DNA of 64,000 bases from an uncultured Pelagibacteraceae bacterium (GCA_902624495.1 CACNYH010000001.1:1-64000); one strand, 5' to 3'; shown: positions 31,025-40,541, numbered from the stretch's first letter. Notes: generated by a model from the letters alone, not told the origin. Translations and numbers: made by a program.

Positions 31025-32404
31025 ATGACTTTAGCAAAATCAGGAGAGGCAAAAAAAGTCAATTTGGATTTTAATAAAGAATTTATCAGCACTTTCACCC
31101 AAAATATTGAGAGTAGAAACGTTGAATTTATAAATCAAACTCTAAAAGATTTGCATGAAGCTGATGTTGCTAATTTAATTGAAAATTTAAATCCTGATAT
31201 AAGAAATAAATTAATCGAAATTGAGTCATTTAATATTGATCCAGAAATTTTTATTGAATTAAACGAGTCAGTCCAAAGCGAAGTTTTACAATTACTTTCT
31301 ATAGAATCTCTTATTAAAATAATAAAAAGATTAGAGTCTGATAATGCTATTAAAATTCTTGAAAATTTATCAAAGGAGGTAAAAGAAAAAGTTTTAGAAA
31401 AACTTCCCCCAAAAGATAAATTTTTACTTCAAGAGGGACTAAGTTACCCTGAAGACTCAGCAGCAAGAATAATGCAAAGAGAATTTACGGCAGTACCCAG
31501 CAACTGGACTGTAGGACAAACTATTGATTATTTAAGAGAAAACAAAGATTTACCTGAAGAATTCTTAGAGATATTTATTGTAGATAATGACTTTAAACCA
31601 ATAGGGACTGTTCCTTCTTCAAGAGTGCTAAGAACATCTAGAGACTTAAAAATGAACTCTATAATGAGAGAAATGCCAGTCTTAATTTCAGTTAATATGG
31701 ATAAAGAAGAAGTTGGTCTCACTTTTGAAAACTATAACTTGGTCTCTGCAGGGGTGGTTAACAAAGAAAACAAATTAGTTGGCATGATCACAGCAGATGA
31801 TGTGGTAACAGTTGTTCAAGAAGAAGCAGAAGAAGACGCTTTACGTTTAGCAGGTGTCGGTGATGAAGAAATTACCGATAGTGTTATGTTAAAAACAAAA
31901 AGAAGATTTAATTGGTTATTATTAAATCTATTTACAGCTTTATTAGCTACTTGGGTTATAAGTTTCTTTGGAGCCTCAATAGAACAAATGGTAGCTCTAG
32001 CATTTCTTATGCCGATAGTTGCCTCAATGGGAGGGAATGCTGGGATGCAAACTTTAGCTGTTACTATTCGAGCAATAGCTACCAAAGAATTATCAAAAAG
32101 TAATTTTAATAGAGTAGTTGGTAAAGAATTTTTAATAGGTATTTTAAATGGGATAATTTTTGCAATAATAACTGCTATAATTGTTCAATTATGGTTTAAA
32201 GAATTAAATCTTTCTCTATTGATTGGTATTTCAATGGTCTTAAATATGATTGTTGCAGGCTTATTTGGTATTTTAGTCCCAGTATCATTAAAAAAACTTA
32301 ATATTGATCCTGCTTTAGCTTCTAGTGTTTTTGTTACAACTATTACAGATGTTATTGGATTTCTTTCTTTCCTAGGTTTAGGATCTTTTTATTTTTTAAA
32401 TTAA
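31025..32404 (+). CDS. mgtE: magnesium transporter MgtE
   Basis: Mg2+-gated channel-like importer. 459 residues. N-terminal superhelical domain (about 20-135), then two CBS domains (about 140-265) that include PEDSAARIMQREFTAVP and VGMITADDVVTVV, a plug helix with EEAEEDALRLAGVGDEE, and five C-terminal membrane helices with PIVASMGGNAGMQTLAVTIR, a highly conserved segment. It ends convergent with panC, overlapping by four bases. Confidence 0.96.
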   Translation: MTLAKSGEAKKVNLDFNKEFISTFTQNIESRNVEFINQTLKDLHEADVANLIENLNPDIRNKLIEIESFNIDPEIFIELNESVQSEVLQLLSIESLIKIIKRLESDNAIKILENLSKEVKEKVLEKLPPKDKFLLQEGLSYPEDSAARIMQREFTAVPSNWTVGQTIDYLRENKDLPEEFLEIFIVDNDFKPIGTVPSSRVLRTSRDLKMNSIMREMPVLISVNMDKEEVGLTFENYNLVSAGVVNKENKLVGMITADDVVTVVQEEAEEDALRLAGVGDEEITDSVMLKTKRRFNWLLLNLFTALLATWVISFFGASIEQMVALAFLMPIVASMGGNAGMQTLAVTIRAIATKELSKSNFNRVVGKEFLIGILNGIIFAIITAIIVQLWFKELNLSLLIGISMVLNMIVAGLFGILVPVSLKKLNIDPALASSVFVTTITDVIGFLSFLGLGSFYFLN

Positions 32405-33216
32405 ATATTATCAATTAATCTAATTTCTTTAATATAGTAGGCAATGAATAAATTGAATTTTTTGCTTTTTTTTTTAATTTTTTTAAAATTTTTAGTATTA
32501 TAATTTTCCAAATAATCTATTTTACTGACACCTAAATCTTTCAGGTCTTTTTTTATTTTATTTAGATTAAATGAATTATAATTTTTTTTAATTTTTTTCT
32601 TTAAGTTATTTAAATAATAATAAATGTTGGATGCAATTTTCATCTGCTTTTCATCAAGATTTGAATTTCTTGTTGAGAGAGCTACTCCATTATTTTCTCT
32701 TATAGTTTTACATTCAATAACCTTAGATTTAATCTTTCTTTTTTCGATATGTTTTTTTACTAGATACAATTGTTGATAATCTTTTTTCCCTAAAAAAATA
32801 TATTTAGGTTTAATTATTTCTAAAAACCTATTTACTACATTTAAAACACCTTCAAAATGACCCTTTCTAAATTTACCGCATAATTTTTTTGAAAATTTAT
32901 CTAAGTAAACTTTTTCCTTTGGTATAAATCCGTATATGTCTTTAAGTGTTGGGATATACAAGTAATTAACTTTTAATTTTTTTAGCTTTTTTAAGTCTGT
33001 TTTTATACTTCTTGGATATGATCTAAAATCACTTTTTTTATTGAATTGTGTGGGATTTACAAAAATTGAGACTAAAGTTTTAAACTGGAATTTCTTAGAT
33101 TTTTTGATCAATGAAATATGCCCTTTATGTAATCCGCCCATCGTAGGCACAAATGATATTCCTTTAGTTTTTAAGATCTCTTTCTGAAGCGTATGTTTGT
33201 CTTTAAATATTTTCAT
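32401..33216 (-). CDS. panC: pantothenate synthetase
   Basis: Joins pantoate and beta-alanine with ATP to give pantothenate for coenzyme A. 271 residues. PTMGGLHKGHISLI (about 24-37) is the HIGH-type nucleotide motif; SIFVNPTQFN, LGKKDYQQLYLVKK and NNGVALSTRN follow (the last corresponds to the family DGLAMSSRN). The C-terminal region is Lys-rich and poorly conserved. panB is not adjacent. Divergent from galU with a 38-base gap. Confidence 0.93.
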   Translation of the reverse strand: MKIFKDKHTLQKEILKTKGISFVPTMGGLHKGHISLIKKSKKFQFKTLVSIFVNPTQFNKKSDFRSYPRSIKTDLKKLKKLKVNYLYIPTLKDIYGFIPKEKVYLDKFSKKLCGKFRKGHFEGVLNVVNRFLEIIKPKYIFLGKKDYQQLYLVKKHIEKRKIKSKVIECKTIRENNGVALSTRNSNLDEKQMKIASNIYYYLNNLKKKIKKNYNSFNLNKIKKDLKDLGVSKIDYLENYNTKNFKKIKKKSKKFNLFIAYYIKEIRLIDNI

Positions 33217-33254
33217 TTCTATAAAGCAATGATAATAACTATTATAAGAATCAT

Positions 33255-34070
33255 ATGATAAAACAAGCCATTATTCCATTAGCAGGATTAGGGACTAGAA
33301 TGCTTCCTTTGACAAGTGTGATACCTAAAGAATTAATGCCAATCAATGGTAAACCAAATTTACAATATATATTAGACGAATGTATTGATGCAGGTATAAA
33401 GGAATTCATCTTTATAATCTCAAAAAAAAAACTATCAATAAAAAAATATTTTTTTAATGATAATTTCTATAGAAAAATATTAAAAAAGAAAAAAGATAAA
33501 AGACTTCTTGAAGAGTACAAAAAAATAAAAAGATATCAAAAAATGATTAAATTTGTTTATCAAAATAAACCTCGAGGAACAGGGGATGCAGTTTTGAAAT
33601 GTAAAAAATTTATAAAAAATAAGTATTTTTTAATGTTATTGCCTGATGACTTAATAATAAGAAAAAATTGTTCTGAGGAAATGATAAAATTACATAAAAA
33701 AACTAATGGATCTATAATTGCTACAAAAAAAGTGGAAAGAAAAACAGTCTCAAGATGGGGAATTTTATCAATCAAAAATAAAAAAAAAAATTACTTTCAA
33801 ATTAAAGATGTAGTAGAGAAACCTAGCATCAAAAAAGCCCCGTCAAATTTCGCAATTATTGGAAGATATATATTAACGACAAAGATTTTTAACGAAATTA
33901 AAAAATTAAAACCTGGTCAAGGTGGAGAGATACATATTACTGACGCAATTAGAGGATTAATTAAAAAAGAAAATAAATTTTATGGAAATATTTTTACAGG
34001 AAAATATTTAGATTGCGGTACTTTAAGTGGATATATTAATTCAAGTATTGAAATATTTAAAGGAAAATAA
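33255..34070 (+). CDS. galU: UTP-glucose-1-phosphate uridylyltransferase
   Basis: Makes UDP-glucose. 271 residues. N-terminal nucleotide-binding signature PLAGLGTRMLPLTSVIPKEL with the catalytic Arg and Lys; RGTGDAVLKCKKF near residue 108; LLPDDLII near 130; GGEIHITDAIRGL near 220. TATTAT at 33240-33245 could be a -10 box giving a very short leader. ugd follows at once (stop then ATG), so product and next enzyme form a two-gene pathway. Confidence 0.95.
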   Translation: MIKQAIIPLAGLGTRMLPLTSVIPKELMPINGKPNLQYILDECIDAGIKEFIFIISKKKLSIKKYFFNDNFYRKILKKKKDKRLLEEYKKIKRYQKMIKFVYQNKPRGTGDAVLKCKKFIKNKYFLMLLPDDLIIRKNCSEEMIKLHKKTNGSIIATKKVERKTVSRWGILSIKNKKKNYFQIKDVVEKPSIKKAPSNFAIIGRYILTTKIFNEIKKLKPGQGGEIHITDAIRGLIKKENKFYGNIFTGKYLDCGTLSGYINSSIEIFKGK

Positions 34071-35375
34071 ATGAAACTTTGTATGATAGGTACAGGTTAC
34101 GTCGGATTAGTAAGTGGTGTTTGCTTTGCAGACATAGGTAATCAGGTTGTATGTGTTGATAAAGATAAAACTAAAATAGATAAACTTAATTTTGGTGTCT
34201 CCCCAATCTATGAGCCAGGGTTAGATGAATTAATAAAAAAAAATTTTTTAGCTAAGCGTCTTTCTTTTACTACAAATATAAATAAAGCTATTAGCATATC
34301 AGATATAATTTTTATATGTGTGGGAACACCTACAAGAAAAGGATCAATTAAAGTTGATTTATCTTTTGTTAACAAATGCACAAAAGATATATTTAAGTAT
34401 TCAAAGAGAAAAAAAATTATTGTAACCAAATCTACTGTTCCAGTAGGAACAGGCGATGAAATCGAAAAAATTTTAAAAAAAAAGAAAAAACTTTTTACAG
34501 TAATCTCTAATCCTGAATTCTTAAGAGAGGGAGAAGCAATACGTGATTTTAGATACCCAGATAGAATTGTTATAGGATCTAATGAAAAAAAAGCCTTTAA
34601 CACTATGAAAAAACTTTATGCACCATTAATAAATAAGGGCTCAAAATTTTTTACTACTTCAAGAAGAGGAGCTGAACTAATAAAATATGCATCAAATGCT
34701 TTTCTTGCGACCAAAATTACTTTTATAAATGAACTTGCTAATTTGTGTGAAAAAACTGGAGTAAATATAGAGGATATCTCTTTAGGCATGGGTTCTGATA
34801 GCAGGATAGGCGGTAGATTTTTACGAGCTGGCCCAGCTTATGGTGGTTCTTGTTTTCCCAAAGATACTAAAGGACTTGTATCAGCAGCAGATAAATCTAA
34901 AATTAACTTGTCTGTTGTTAAATCAGTTATTAAATCAAATCAAGAAAGAGTAAATCTACTAACTCAAAGAATTCATAAAATTTTAGGTTCAAATATAAGA
35001 AATAAAAACATTTCTTTTTTAGGCGTTACATTTAAACCAAACACTGACGATATGAGAGATTCATCTAGTCTCAAAATGATACCTTATCTTTGTAAAAAAG
35101 GTGCAAAAGTTAGATATTACGACCCTTCTGGAGAAAAGAATGAGTTTAAAAAGATTAAAAACTGTAATTACAGAAACAATATAAAATCTAGTTGTAATGG
35201 TGCAGATTTAATAGTTCTACTCACCGAATGGGATGAATTTAAATCAATAGATTTCAAAAAGGTTGTTAAAAATAGTAAATTTAAAGTGTTCGATTTAAGA
35301 AACCTTTATTCTACTGAAGAAATGAAAAAAAATAAGATTAAATATTACTCTGTTGGTAGACCTGACGCTAATTAA
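34071..35375 (+). CDS. ugd: UDP-glucose 6-dehydrogenase
   Basis: Oxidises UDP-glucose to UDP-glucuronate with two NAD+. 434 residues. Rossmann motif MIGTGYVGLVSGVCFADIG (5-23); central domain with SNAFLATKITFINELANLCE; catalytic Cys in GGSCFPKDTKGL (about residue 261); C-terminal FLGVTFKPNTDDMRDSSSL. Directly follows galU. No glycosyltransferase or epimerase lies nearby, so the use of the glucuronate cannot be read from this locus. Overlaps ridA by eight bases tail-to-tail. Confidence 0.96.
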   Translation: MKLCMIGTGYVGLVSGVCFADIGNQVVCVDKDKTKIDKLNFGVSPIYEPGLDELIKKNFLAKRLSFTTNINKAISISDIIFICVGTPTRKGSIKVDLSFVNKCTKDIFKYSKRKKIIVTKSTVPVGTGDEIEKILKKKKKLFTVISNPEFLREGEAIRDFRYPDRIVIGSNEKKAFNTMKKLYAPLINKGSKFFTTSRRGAELIKYASNAFLATKITFINELANLCEKTGVNIEDISLGMGSDSRIGGRFLRAGPAYGGSCFPKDTKGLVSAADKSKINLSVVKSVIKSNQERVNLLTQRIHKILGSNIRNKNISFLGVTFKPNTDDMRDSSSLKMIPYLCKKGAKVRYYDPSGEKNEFKKIKNCNYRNNIKSSCNGADLIVLLTEWDEFKSIDFKKVVKNSKFKVFDLRNLYSTEEMKKNKIKYYSVGRPDAN

Positions 35376-35832
35376 GTTCAAATATAGCGTCAACTTCAAC
35401 AGCAACTCCTAAAGGTAAACTATTTACACTAACCGCAGCTCTTGTATGTTCACCTTTTTTTTCAAAAATTTTAGCTATTATATCTGAAGCACCATTTATG
35501 ATTTTAGGCTGATCTTTAAAATCATCTGTTGAGTTGACGTAACCAGTTAGTTTAACACAAGTTTTAATTTTATTAAGATCTCCATCACAAGCTTTTTTAA
35601 CGTGGGCGATTATACTTAATCCACATCTTTCAGCGGCCATATAACCCTGTTCTAAATTTAAGTCTTTACCTATTTTACCAGTGATAAGTTTTGCATTTTT
35701 ATCTATTGATACTTGCCCAGATATAAATAGTAATTTTCCAACAATTTTAGTGGCAACGTATGCCCCAACAGGTCCTTTTGGATCAGGTAAAGTAATATTT
35801 AATTTTTTAAGATTATCATCGATAATACTCAT
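35368..35832 (-). CDS. RidA family protein (YjgF/YER057c/UK114)
   Basis: Members trim reactive imine/enamine intermediates; the exact substrate of this subgroup is not certain. 154 residues, longer than the 125-130 of classical RidA and similar to the Rid subgroup annotated as YoaB-like. LLFISGQVSID near residue 35 and the conserved Arg in HTRAAVSVNSLPLGVAVEVD (about 130-149) are present. It begins two bases after the small exported protein gene and probably shares a transcript with topA. Confidence 0.85.
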   Translation of the reverse strand: MSIIDDNLKKLNITLPDPKGPVGAYVATKIVGKLLFISGQVSIDKNAKLITGKIGKDLNLEQGYMAAERCGLSIIAHVKKACDGDLNKIKTCVKLTGYVNSTDDFKDQPKIINGASDIIAKIFEKKGEHTRAAVSVNSLPLGVAVEVDAIFELN

Positions 35833-35834
35833 TT

Positions 35835-36047
35835 TTATTTACCCAATTTTTTCTTCACCCAGTCAGTAAGTTTTGAGTCTGTATTAAGTTTTTTTGACCC
35901 TTTCTTACTTAGATCAATACTTTTATCTTTTACACATTTAGACCATTCAATTGGTTTATCAATTAAATCTTTGCACTTTTTTTCATCAGAAAACAAATTT
36001 GTTATGACAAAAATATTAAAAAAGATTATTAAGATTATGTATTTCAT
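35835..36047 (-). CDS. small exported protein of unknown function (70 aa)
   Basis: Not recognised. 70 residues: a hydrophobic signal peptide (1-20, MKYIILIIFFNIFVITNLFS), then a charged, Lys-rich mature part of about 50 residues with two Cys 13 apart (C25, C38), which could form a disulfide in the periplasm, and a C-terminal WVKKKLGK. Its ATG overlaps the topA stop (ATGA), and ridA starts two bases after it. Tight coupling on both sides supports it as a real gene. It has no lipobox. Confidence 0.7.
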   Translation of the reverse strand: MKYIILIIFFNIFVITNLFSDEKKCKDLIDKPIEWSKCVKDKSIDLSKKGSKKLNTDSKLTDWVKKKLGK

Positions 36048-38611
36048 TTTTTTCGTCCTTTCTTTTTAGTTTTATCGTATTCTTTTCTTTTTTCAATTAA
36101 TATAAGCGCCTCTTCCATAGTAAGATCATTTGGATCTTTTTCTTCTGGAATAGTTGCATTAAGAGATTTATATTTTATGTATGGTCCATATTGACCTTTC
36201 ATGATTCTTACTGGTTTTTTATCCTCTGGATGTTCACCAAGATCTTTTATTAATGAAGAAGAAATTCTTCCCGGCTTAGCTTCAGCGATTAATGATATTG
36301 CCCGATTAATTCCGATAGAAAAAAGATCTTCAATATTTTCAAGTCGTGCAGATTTATTTTCACATTTAAGGTAAGGACCAAATCTTCCAGAATTTAATGT
36401 TATGTCCTGACCATTATCAGGGTGTTGTCCTAATACTTTAGGAAGAGAGCATAAATACTTTGCCTTATCTAAATCAATACTGTCAACATCTATACCTTTT
36501 GGAATTGACACATTTTGAAGATGTTCATTCTCATTTTTTTTCTTTCTACTTTTTTTCTTTTTTGTTTCTAATTCATCTTTTTCTTTTTCATATTGTAAGT
36601 AGGGGCCGAATCTACCATTCTTTAAATAAATATCTTTACCCTTTTCATTTTGACCCAGTAATTTAGGCTCTGCTAAGTTATATTGAGCTGCAGCTTTAGC
36701 TTTAGATAAAGGTCTAGTAAATTTACATTCCGGATAATTTGAACATCCTATAAAAGCACCACCTCTAAAACTATTTTTTAGACTTAATTCTCCATTTGAA
36801 CACAACTTGCATTTTCGATCTATTGCGTCTTTATCATCTCTTTCAAAAATTAAAGCTCCTAAACTCTCATTTAATAAGTCTAATACTTCTCTAGTTCTCT
36901 TTTCTTTAACTTTTCCCACATTTTCATAAAAATCTTTCCAAAAATTATTCAAAACTTGAACCCATTCAATTTTACCACTAGTGATTTCATCTAGCTGATT
37001 TTCTAGGTCCGCAGTAAAATTATAATCTACGTATTTAGAGAATAATTTCTCTAAAAAAGCTGAAATTAGCTTACCTCTATCAGTTGGATTAAACCTTTTA
37101 TTAATTAATTCCACATAATTTCTAGTTGATAATACCGAAATAATACTAGCGTAAGTAGAGGGTCTACCGATGCCTAACTCCTCCATCTTTTTTACTAAAC
37201 TAGCTTCAGAGTAACGTGGCGGTGGATCTGTAAAGTGCTGCTCATCATGTAACTTAAGTATGCTAATTTCTTCACCAACTTTGACTTCAGGCAAAATATT
37301 CTTTGCATCTTCGTCAGTTTCTTGAACTTGATAAACTTTAAGAAATCCATCAAATTTTACTACTGAGCCGCTAGCTCTAAAGTTAATTTTATTATCAATT
37401 GACGAAATAATTATCGTATTTCTATCAAATTCTGCTGGTGTCATTTGAGATGATAAGGCTCTACTCCAAATTAATTCATAGAGTTTAAATTGATCTGCAT
37501 TTACATATTTTTTGATATCAGAGGGTTTTCTACTTATATTAGTTGGTCTAATTGCTTCATGAGCTTCTTGAGCATTCTTTGCTTTTTTTCCAGTATAACT
37601 ATTCGGTGCCTCTGGCAAATATCTATCACCATAATCATCAGTAATGAATTTCCTAAAATCTTCAATTGCTTCTTTTGAAATATTAGTTCCATCAGTTCTC
37701 ATATAAGTAATTAATCCGGTAGTTTCACCCTCGATATCTACTCCTTGATACAGTCGTTGTGCAATTTGCATTGTTCTGGAAGCTCCAAAACCAAATCGTC
37801 CTGAAGCAGTTTGCTGTAAGGTAGATGTGGTGAAAGGGGCCAGGGGATTACGCCTGAATACTTTTGTGTTTACATCTATAATTTTAAATTTTGTTTTATT
37901 GATTACATCAACTGCTTTTTGTATTTCTTCTTTATTTTTGAAAGAAAATTTTTCTATTTTTTCTCCATTAAATAAACTTAATTTTGAAAAAATATTTTTA
38001 TTATTTTTATTTGTAAAGTCTGATGTAAGAGTCCAATATTCATCTGGCTTAAATAATTCTATTTCCTTTTCTCTTTCTGTAATAAGCTTTAAGGCCACAG
38101 ATTGAACTCTTCCTGCTGATTTTGATCCAGGTAATTTAGTCCAAAGAATTGGTGAGATATTAAATCCGACAAGATAATCTAACGCTCGTCTAGCTAAGTA
38201 AGCTTCGACTAAAGGCAAATGGATTTGTCTAGGATTTTTTATAGCATCGAGTATTGCTTTTTTAGTAATTTCATTAAAGACAACTCTTTCTAAATTTTTA
38301 TCTTTGAGAAGTTTCTTTTTTTCCAGAACTTCTTTTACGTGCCAAGCTATAGCCTCACCTTCACGATCTGGATCCGTTGCTAAAATAATTTTATCTGAGT
38401 CTTCAGCAGCATTTGTAATTTCTTTTAAATATTTTTTGGAAAAAGAATCAATTTCCCATTCCATTTGAAATTTATTTTCTGGATCGACAGATCCATTTTT
38501 TGAAGGCAAATCTCTTATATGACCATAACTTGCTAAAACTAAATAATCTTTTCCTAAATATTTATTTATTGTTTTTGCTTTAGCTGGACTTTCAACAATT
38601 ACTAAGTTCAT
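36044..38611 (-). CDS. topA: DNA topoisomerase I
   Basis: Type IA enzyme relaxing negative supercoils. 855 residues from ATG 38611, which begins with the standard MNLVIVESPAKAKTINKYLG Toprim start; upstream extension to 38647 is not conserved. Active Tyr in GLITYMRTDGTNIS (about residue 303). The C-terminal region has one four-Cys zinc finger (CKLCSNG ... GCSNYPECKF, about 600-630), then three GRFGPYLQY-type repeats (about 660, 750 and 815). In alphaproteobacteria dprA usually sits between plsY and topA; only a 68-base gap is here. Confidence 0.97.
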   Translation of the reverse strand: MNLVIVESPAKAKTINKYLGKDYLVLASYGHIRDLPSKNGSVDPENKFQMEWEIDSFSKKYLKEITNAAEDSDKIILATDPDREGEAIAWHVKEVLEKKKLLKDKNLERVVFNEITKKAILDAIKNPRQIHLPLVEAYLARRALDYLVGFNISPILWTKLPGSKSAGRVQSVALKLITEREKEIELFKPDEYWTLTSDFTNKNNKNIFSKLSLFNGEKIEKFSFKNKEEIQKAVDVINKTKFKIIDVNTKVFRRNPLAPFTTSTLQQTASGRFGFGASRTMQIAQRLYQGVDIEGETTGLITYMRTDGTNISKEAIEDFRKFITDDYGDRYLPEAPNSYTGKKAKNAQEAHEAIRPTNISRKPSDIKKYVNADQFKLYELIWSRALSSQMTPAEFDRNTIIISSIDNKINFRASGSVVKFDGFLKVYQVQETDEDAKNILPEVKVGEEISILKLHDEQHFTDPPPRYSEASLVKKMEELGIGRPSTYASIISVLSTRNYVELINKRFNPTDRGKLISAFLEKLFSKYVDYNFTADLENQLDEITSGKIEWVQVLNNFWKDFYENVGKVKEKRTREVLDLLNESLGALIFERDDKDAIDRKCKLCSNGELSLKNSFRGGAFIGCSNYPECKFTRPLSKAKAAAQYNLAEPKLLGQNEKGKDIYLKNGRFGPYLQYEKEKDELETKKKKSRKKKNENEHLQNVSIPKGIDVDSIDLDKAKYLCSLPKVLGQHPDNGQDITLNSGRFGPYLKCENKSARLENIEDLFSIGINRAISLIAEAKPGRISSSLIKDLGEHPEDKKPVRIMKGQYGPYIKYKSLNATIPEEKDPNDLTMEEALILIEKRKEYDKTKKKGRKK

Positions 38612-38679
38612 TAATTGTTTATTTTCAAAATTAAACGAGTTTGTCAAATTTATTATTGAAAAACTAGAAAAGACAGCAC

Positions 38680-39261
38680 TTATAACTTAATTTTATTTTC
38701 TGTAGAACTTTTAAGTCTTAAAATATTTTCTTTATGAGTAAAAAGAATCATCACAAAAAAAATAAAAAGTATTAGGATATTGTTATTTATTTCGTAAAAA
38801 TATGCATAGAGAAAAACTATCAACGAAGAAATCATTGAAGATAATGATGCAAATCTAAATAATAATGATAAAGAAATCCACGCTATGATAAAAATTAAAA
38901 AAAATTTATTAGATAAAGCTAAAATTACTCCAAGGTAAGTTGCCACACCTTTTCCTCCTTTAAATTTTAACCAAACAGGAAAAATATGTCCGATGAAACA
39001 AATTAATGCAGATAGAGAGGTTAAGTCTTCAAAATAAAATATTGTTATATAAACTGAAATATATCCTTTAAATAAATCAAGAGCTAACGTAGTTATTGCG
39101 AGAAATTTATTTCCAGTTCTAAGCACATTTGTAGTTCCGATATTGCCAGAGCCAACAGTTCTAATATCTTTTTTTAGAAATATCCTAGTTAAGAGTAATC
39201 CAAATGGTATTGATCCCAAAAGGTATGAGTAAATTGCTACAATAATTAAATCTATGTCCAT
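38680..39261 (-). CDS. plsY: glycerol-3-phosphate acyltransferase PlsY
   Basis: Membrane enzyme using acyl-phosphate to make lysophosphatidic acid, the first phospholipid step. 193 residues, about five membrane helices. Motifs: LLGSIPFGLLLTR, GSGNIGTTNVLRTGNK (about 37-52) and GHIFPVWLKFKGGKGVATYL (about 90-109). Starts by TAATG overlap with the pyrC-like gene upstream. Confidence 0.96.
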   Translation of the reverse strand: MDIDLIIVAIYSYLLGSIPFGLLLTRIFLKKDIRTVGSGNIGTTNVLRTGNKFLAITTLALDLFKGYISVYITIFYFEDLTSLSALICFIGHIFPVWLKFKGGKGVATYLGVILALSNKFFLIFIIAWISLSLLFRFASLSSMISSLIVFLYAYFYEINNNILILFIFFVMILFTHKENILRLKSSTENKIKL

Positions 39262-40541
39262 TAGTTCGAATATACTAATTCGCCTTGAAGCAAAGTCATT
39301 TTCACTTTACCTTGTAATTTTTTATTTTCAATCGCAGTATTTTTTGATTTTGATTTAAGTTCTTCAGCTTTCACTACCCATGGTTTTTCCAGATCAAATA
39401 TACAAATATCTGCGTCCGATCCTTCTTTAAGGGATCCTTTATCTATTTTTAGTATCTTAGCTGGATTAATCGTTAAGCACTTAATTATTTTTTCCAAAGG
39501 CAATGATTCATTATGGTAAAGCTCTAAAGATAAAGATAGCAATGTCTCTATACCGATAGAACCTGTCGCTGCTTGTGCAAACGGAAGTCTTTTACTTTCC
39601 TCATCTTCAGGAATGTGATCTGATACAATTACATTAATGAGATCATTTTTTATTCCTTCTATTAATGAAAGTCTATCCTCCTCGCTTCTAAGAGGAGGAG
39701 ATAATTTCAAAAAAGTTCTAAATTCTCCGATGTCATTTTGATTTAACGATAAATTGTTAATAGAAACCCCTGTGCTGAATTTTATTCCATTAGATTTATT
39801 TTTTTTAATAACATTAAGAGAGTTTTTTGAGGAAATTTGATTAATATGATATCTGCAAGGAAATTCACTTAACAAAGATAAATCCCTTTCAATAATAATC
39901 TTTTCAGCAATATCTGAGACACCTTGTAAACCTAATCTTGTTGCCACTTCGCCCTGATTAATGCATGAATTTTTAGCTAATTCATAATCCTCGGCATGTT
40001 GCATAATCAGAACATCAATGTCTGAAGCATAGTTCATTATTCTAGACATCAATTCAGAATTTTGAATAGTTTTATTAACATCACTAAACCCAATAATTCC
40101 TCTTGCTTTTAACAAACCAAATTCAGTCATCTGATTACCCTCCATCTGTCTAGTAATCGAAGCACATGGAAATAGATTTACCTTAGCTTTATCTCTACCC
40201 CTTCTAATTATAAAGTCCACCATAGATACGTTGTCTATAACTGGCTTAGTATTTGGCATAGTTACAATTGAAGTTACTCCACCTGCCAAAGCTGCTTGGC
40301 TTAATGTTCTAAAATTTTCTTTATATTCAAAGCCAGGCTCTCCAACAAAAGCTTTCATATCAACTAATCCAGGAATAGCTACTAGGCCTTTCAAATCAAT
40401 TTTTTCTGCTGATTTAGATGTACCTAATTTTTTTCCAATAGATTTTATTTTTCCTTTTTCATCGATAACTATATTTCCTATTTCATCCATCTTTTGAGAT
40501 GGGTCGATAATTCTCACATTTGTCAAAATTTTTTCTTTCAT
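39261..40541 (-). CDS. dihydroorotase-like protein, probably non-catalytic PyrC' partner of PyrB
   Basis: Amidohydrolase fold of class I dihydroorotase, 426 residues, with IPGLVDMKAFVGEPGFEYKE at residues 57-76. Active enzymes have a zinc-binding HxH here; this protein has Lys63 and Phe65. The FSDD motif is also changed (FSDVN, near residue 152), while VSDH near residue 307 is kept. Known relatives lacking HxH (PyrC' in Pseudomonas) have no dihydroorotase activity and hold aspartate transcarbamoylase together. pyrB ends immediately before its ATG, supporting that role. A working dihydroorotase must be elsewhere. It is possible but less likely that it has another activity. Confidence 0.85.
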   Translation of the reverse strand: MKEKILTNVRIIDPSQKMDEIGNIVIDEKGKIKSIGKKLGTSKSAEKIDLKGLVAIPGLVDMKAFVGEPGFEYKENFRTLSQAALAGGVTSIVTMPNTKPVIDNVSMVDFIIRRGRDKAKVNLFPCASITRQMEGNQMTEFGLLKARGIIGFSDVNKTIQNSELMSRIMNYASDIDVLIMQHAEDYELAKNSCINQGEVATRLGLQGVSDIAEKIIIERDLSLLSEFPCRYHINQISSKNSLNVIKKNKSNGIKFSTGVSINNLSLNQNDIGEFRTFLKLSPPLRSEEDRLSLIEGIKNDLINVIVSDHIPEDEESKRLPFAQAATGSIGIETLLSLSLELYHNESLPLEKIIKCLTINPAKILKIDKGSLKEGSDADICIFDLEKPWVVKAEELKSKSKNTAIENKKLQGKVKMTLLQGELVYSN

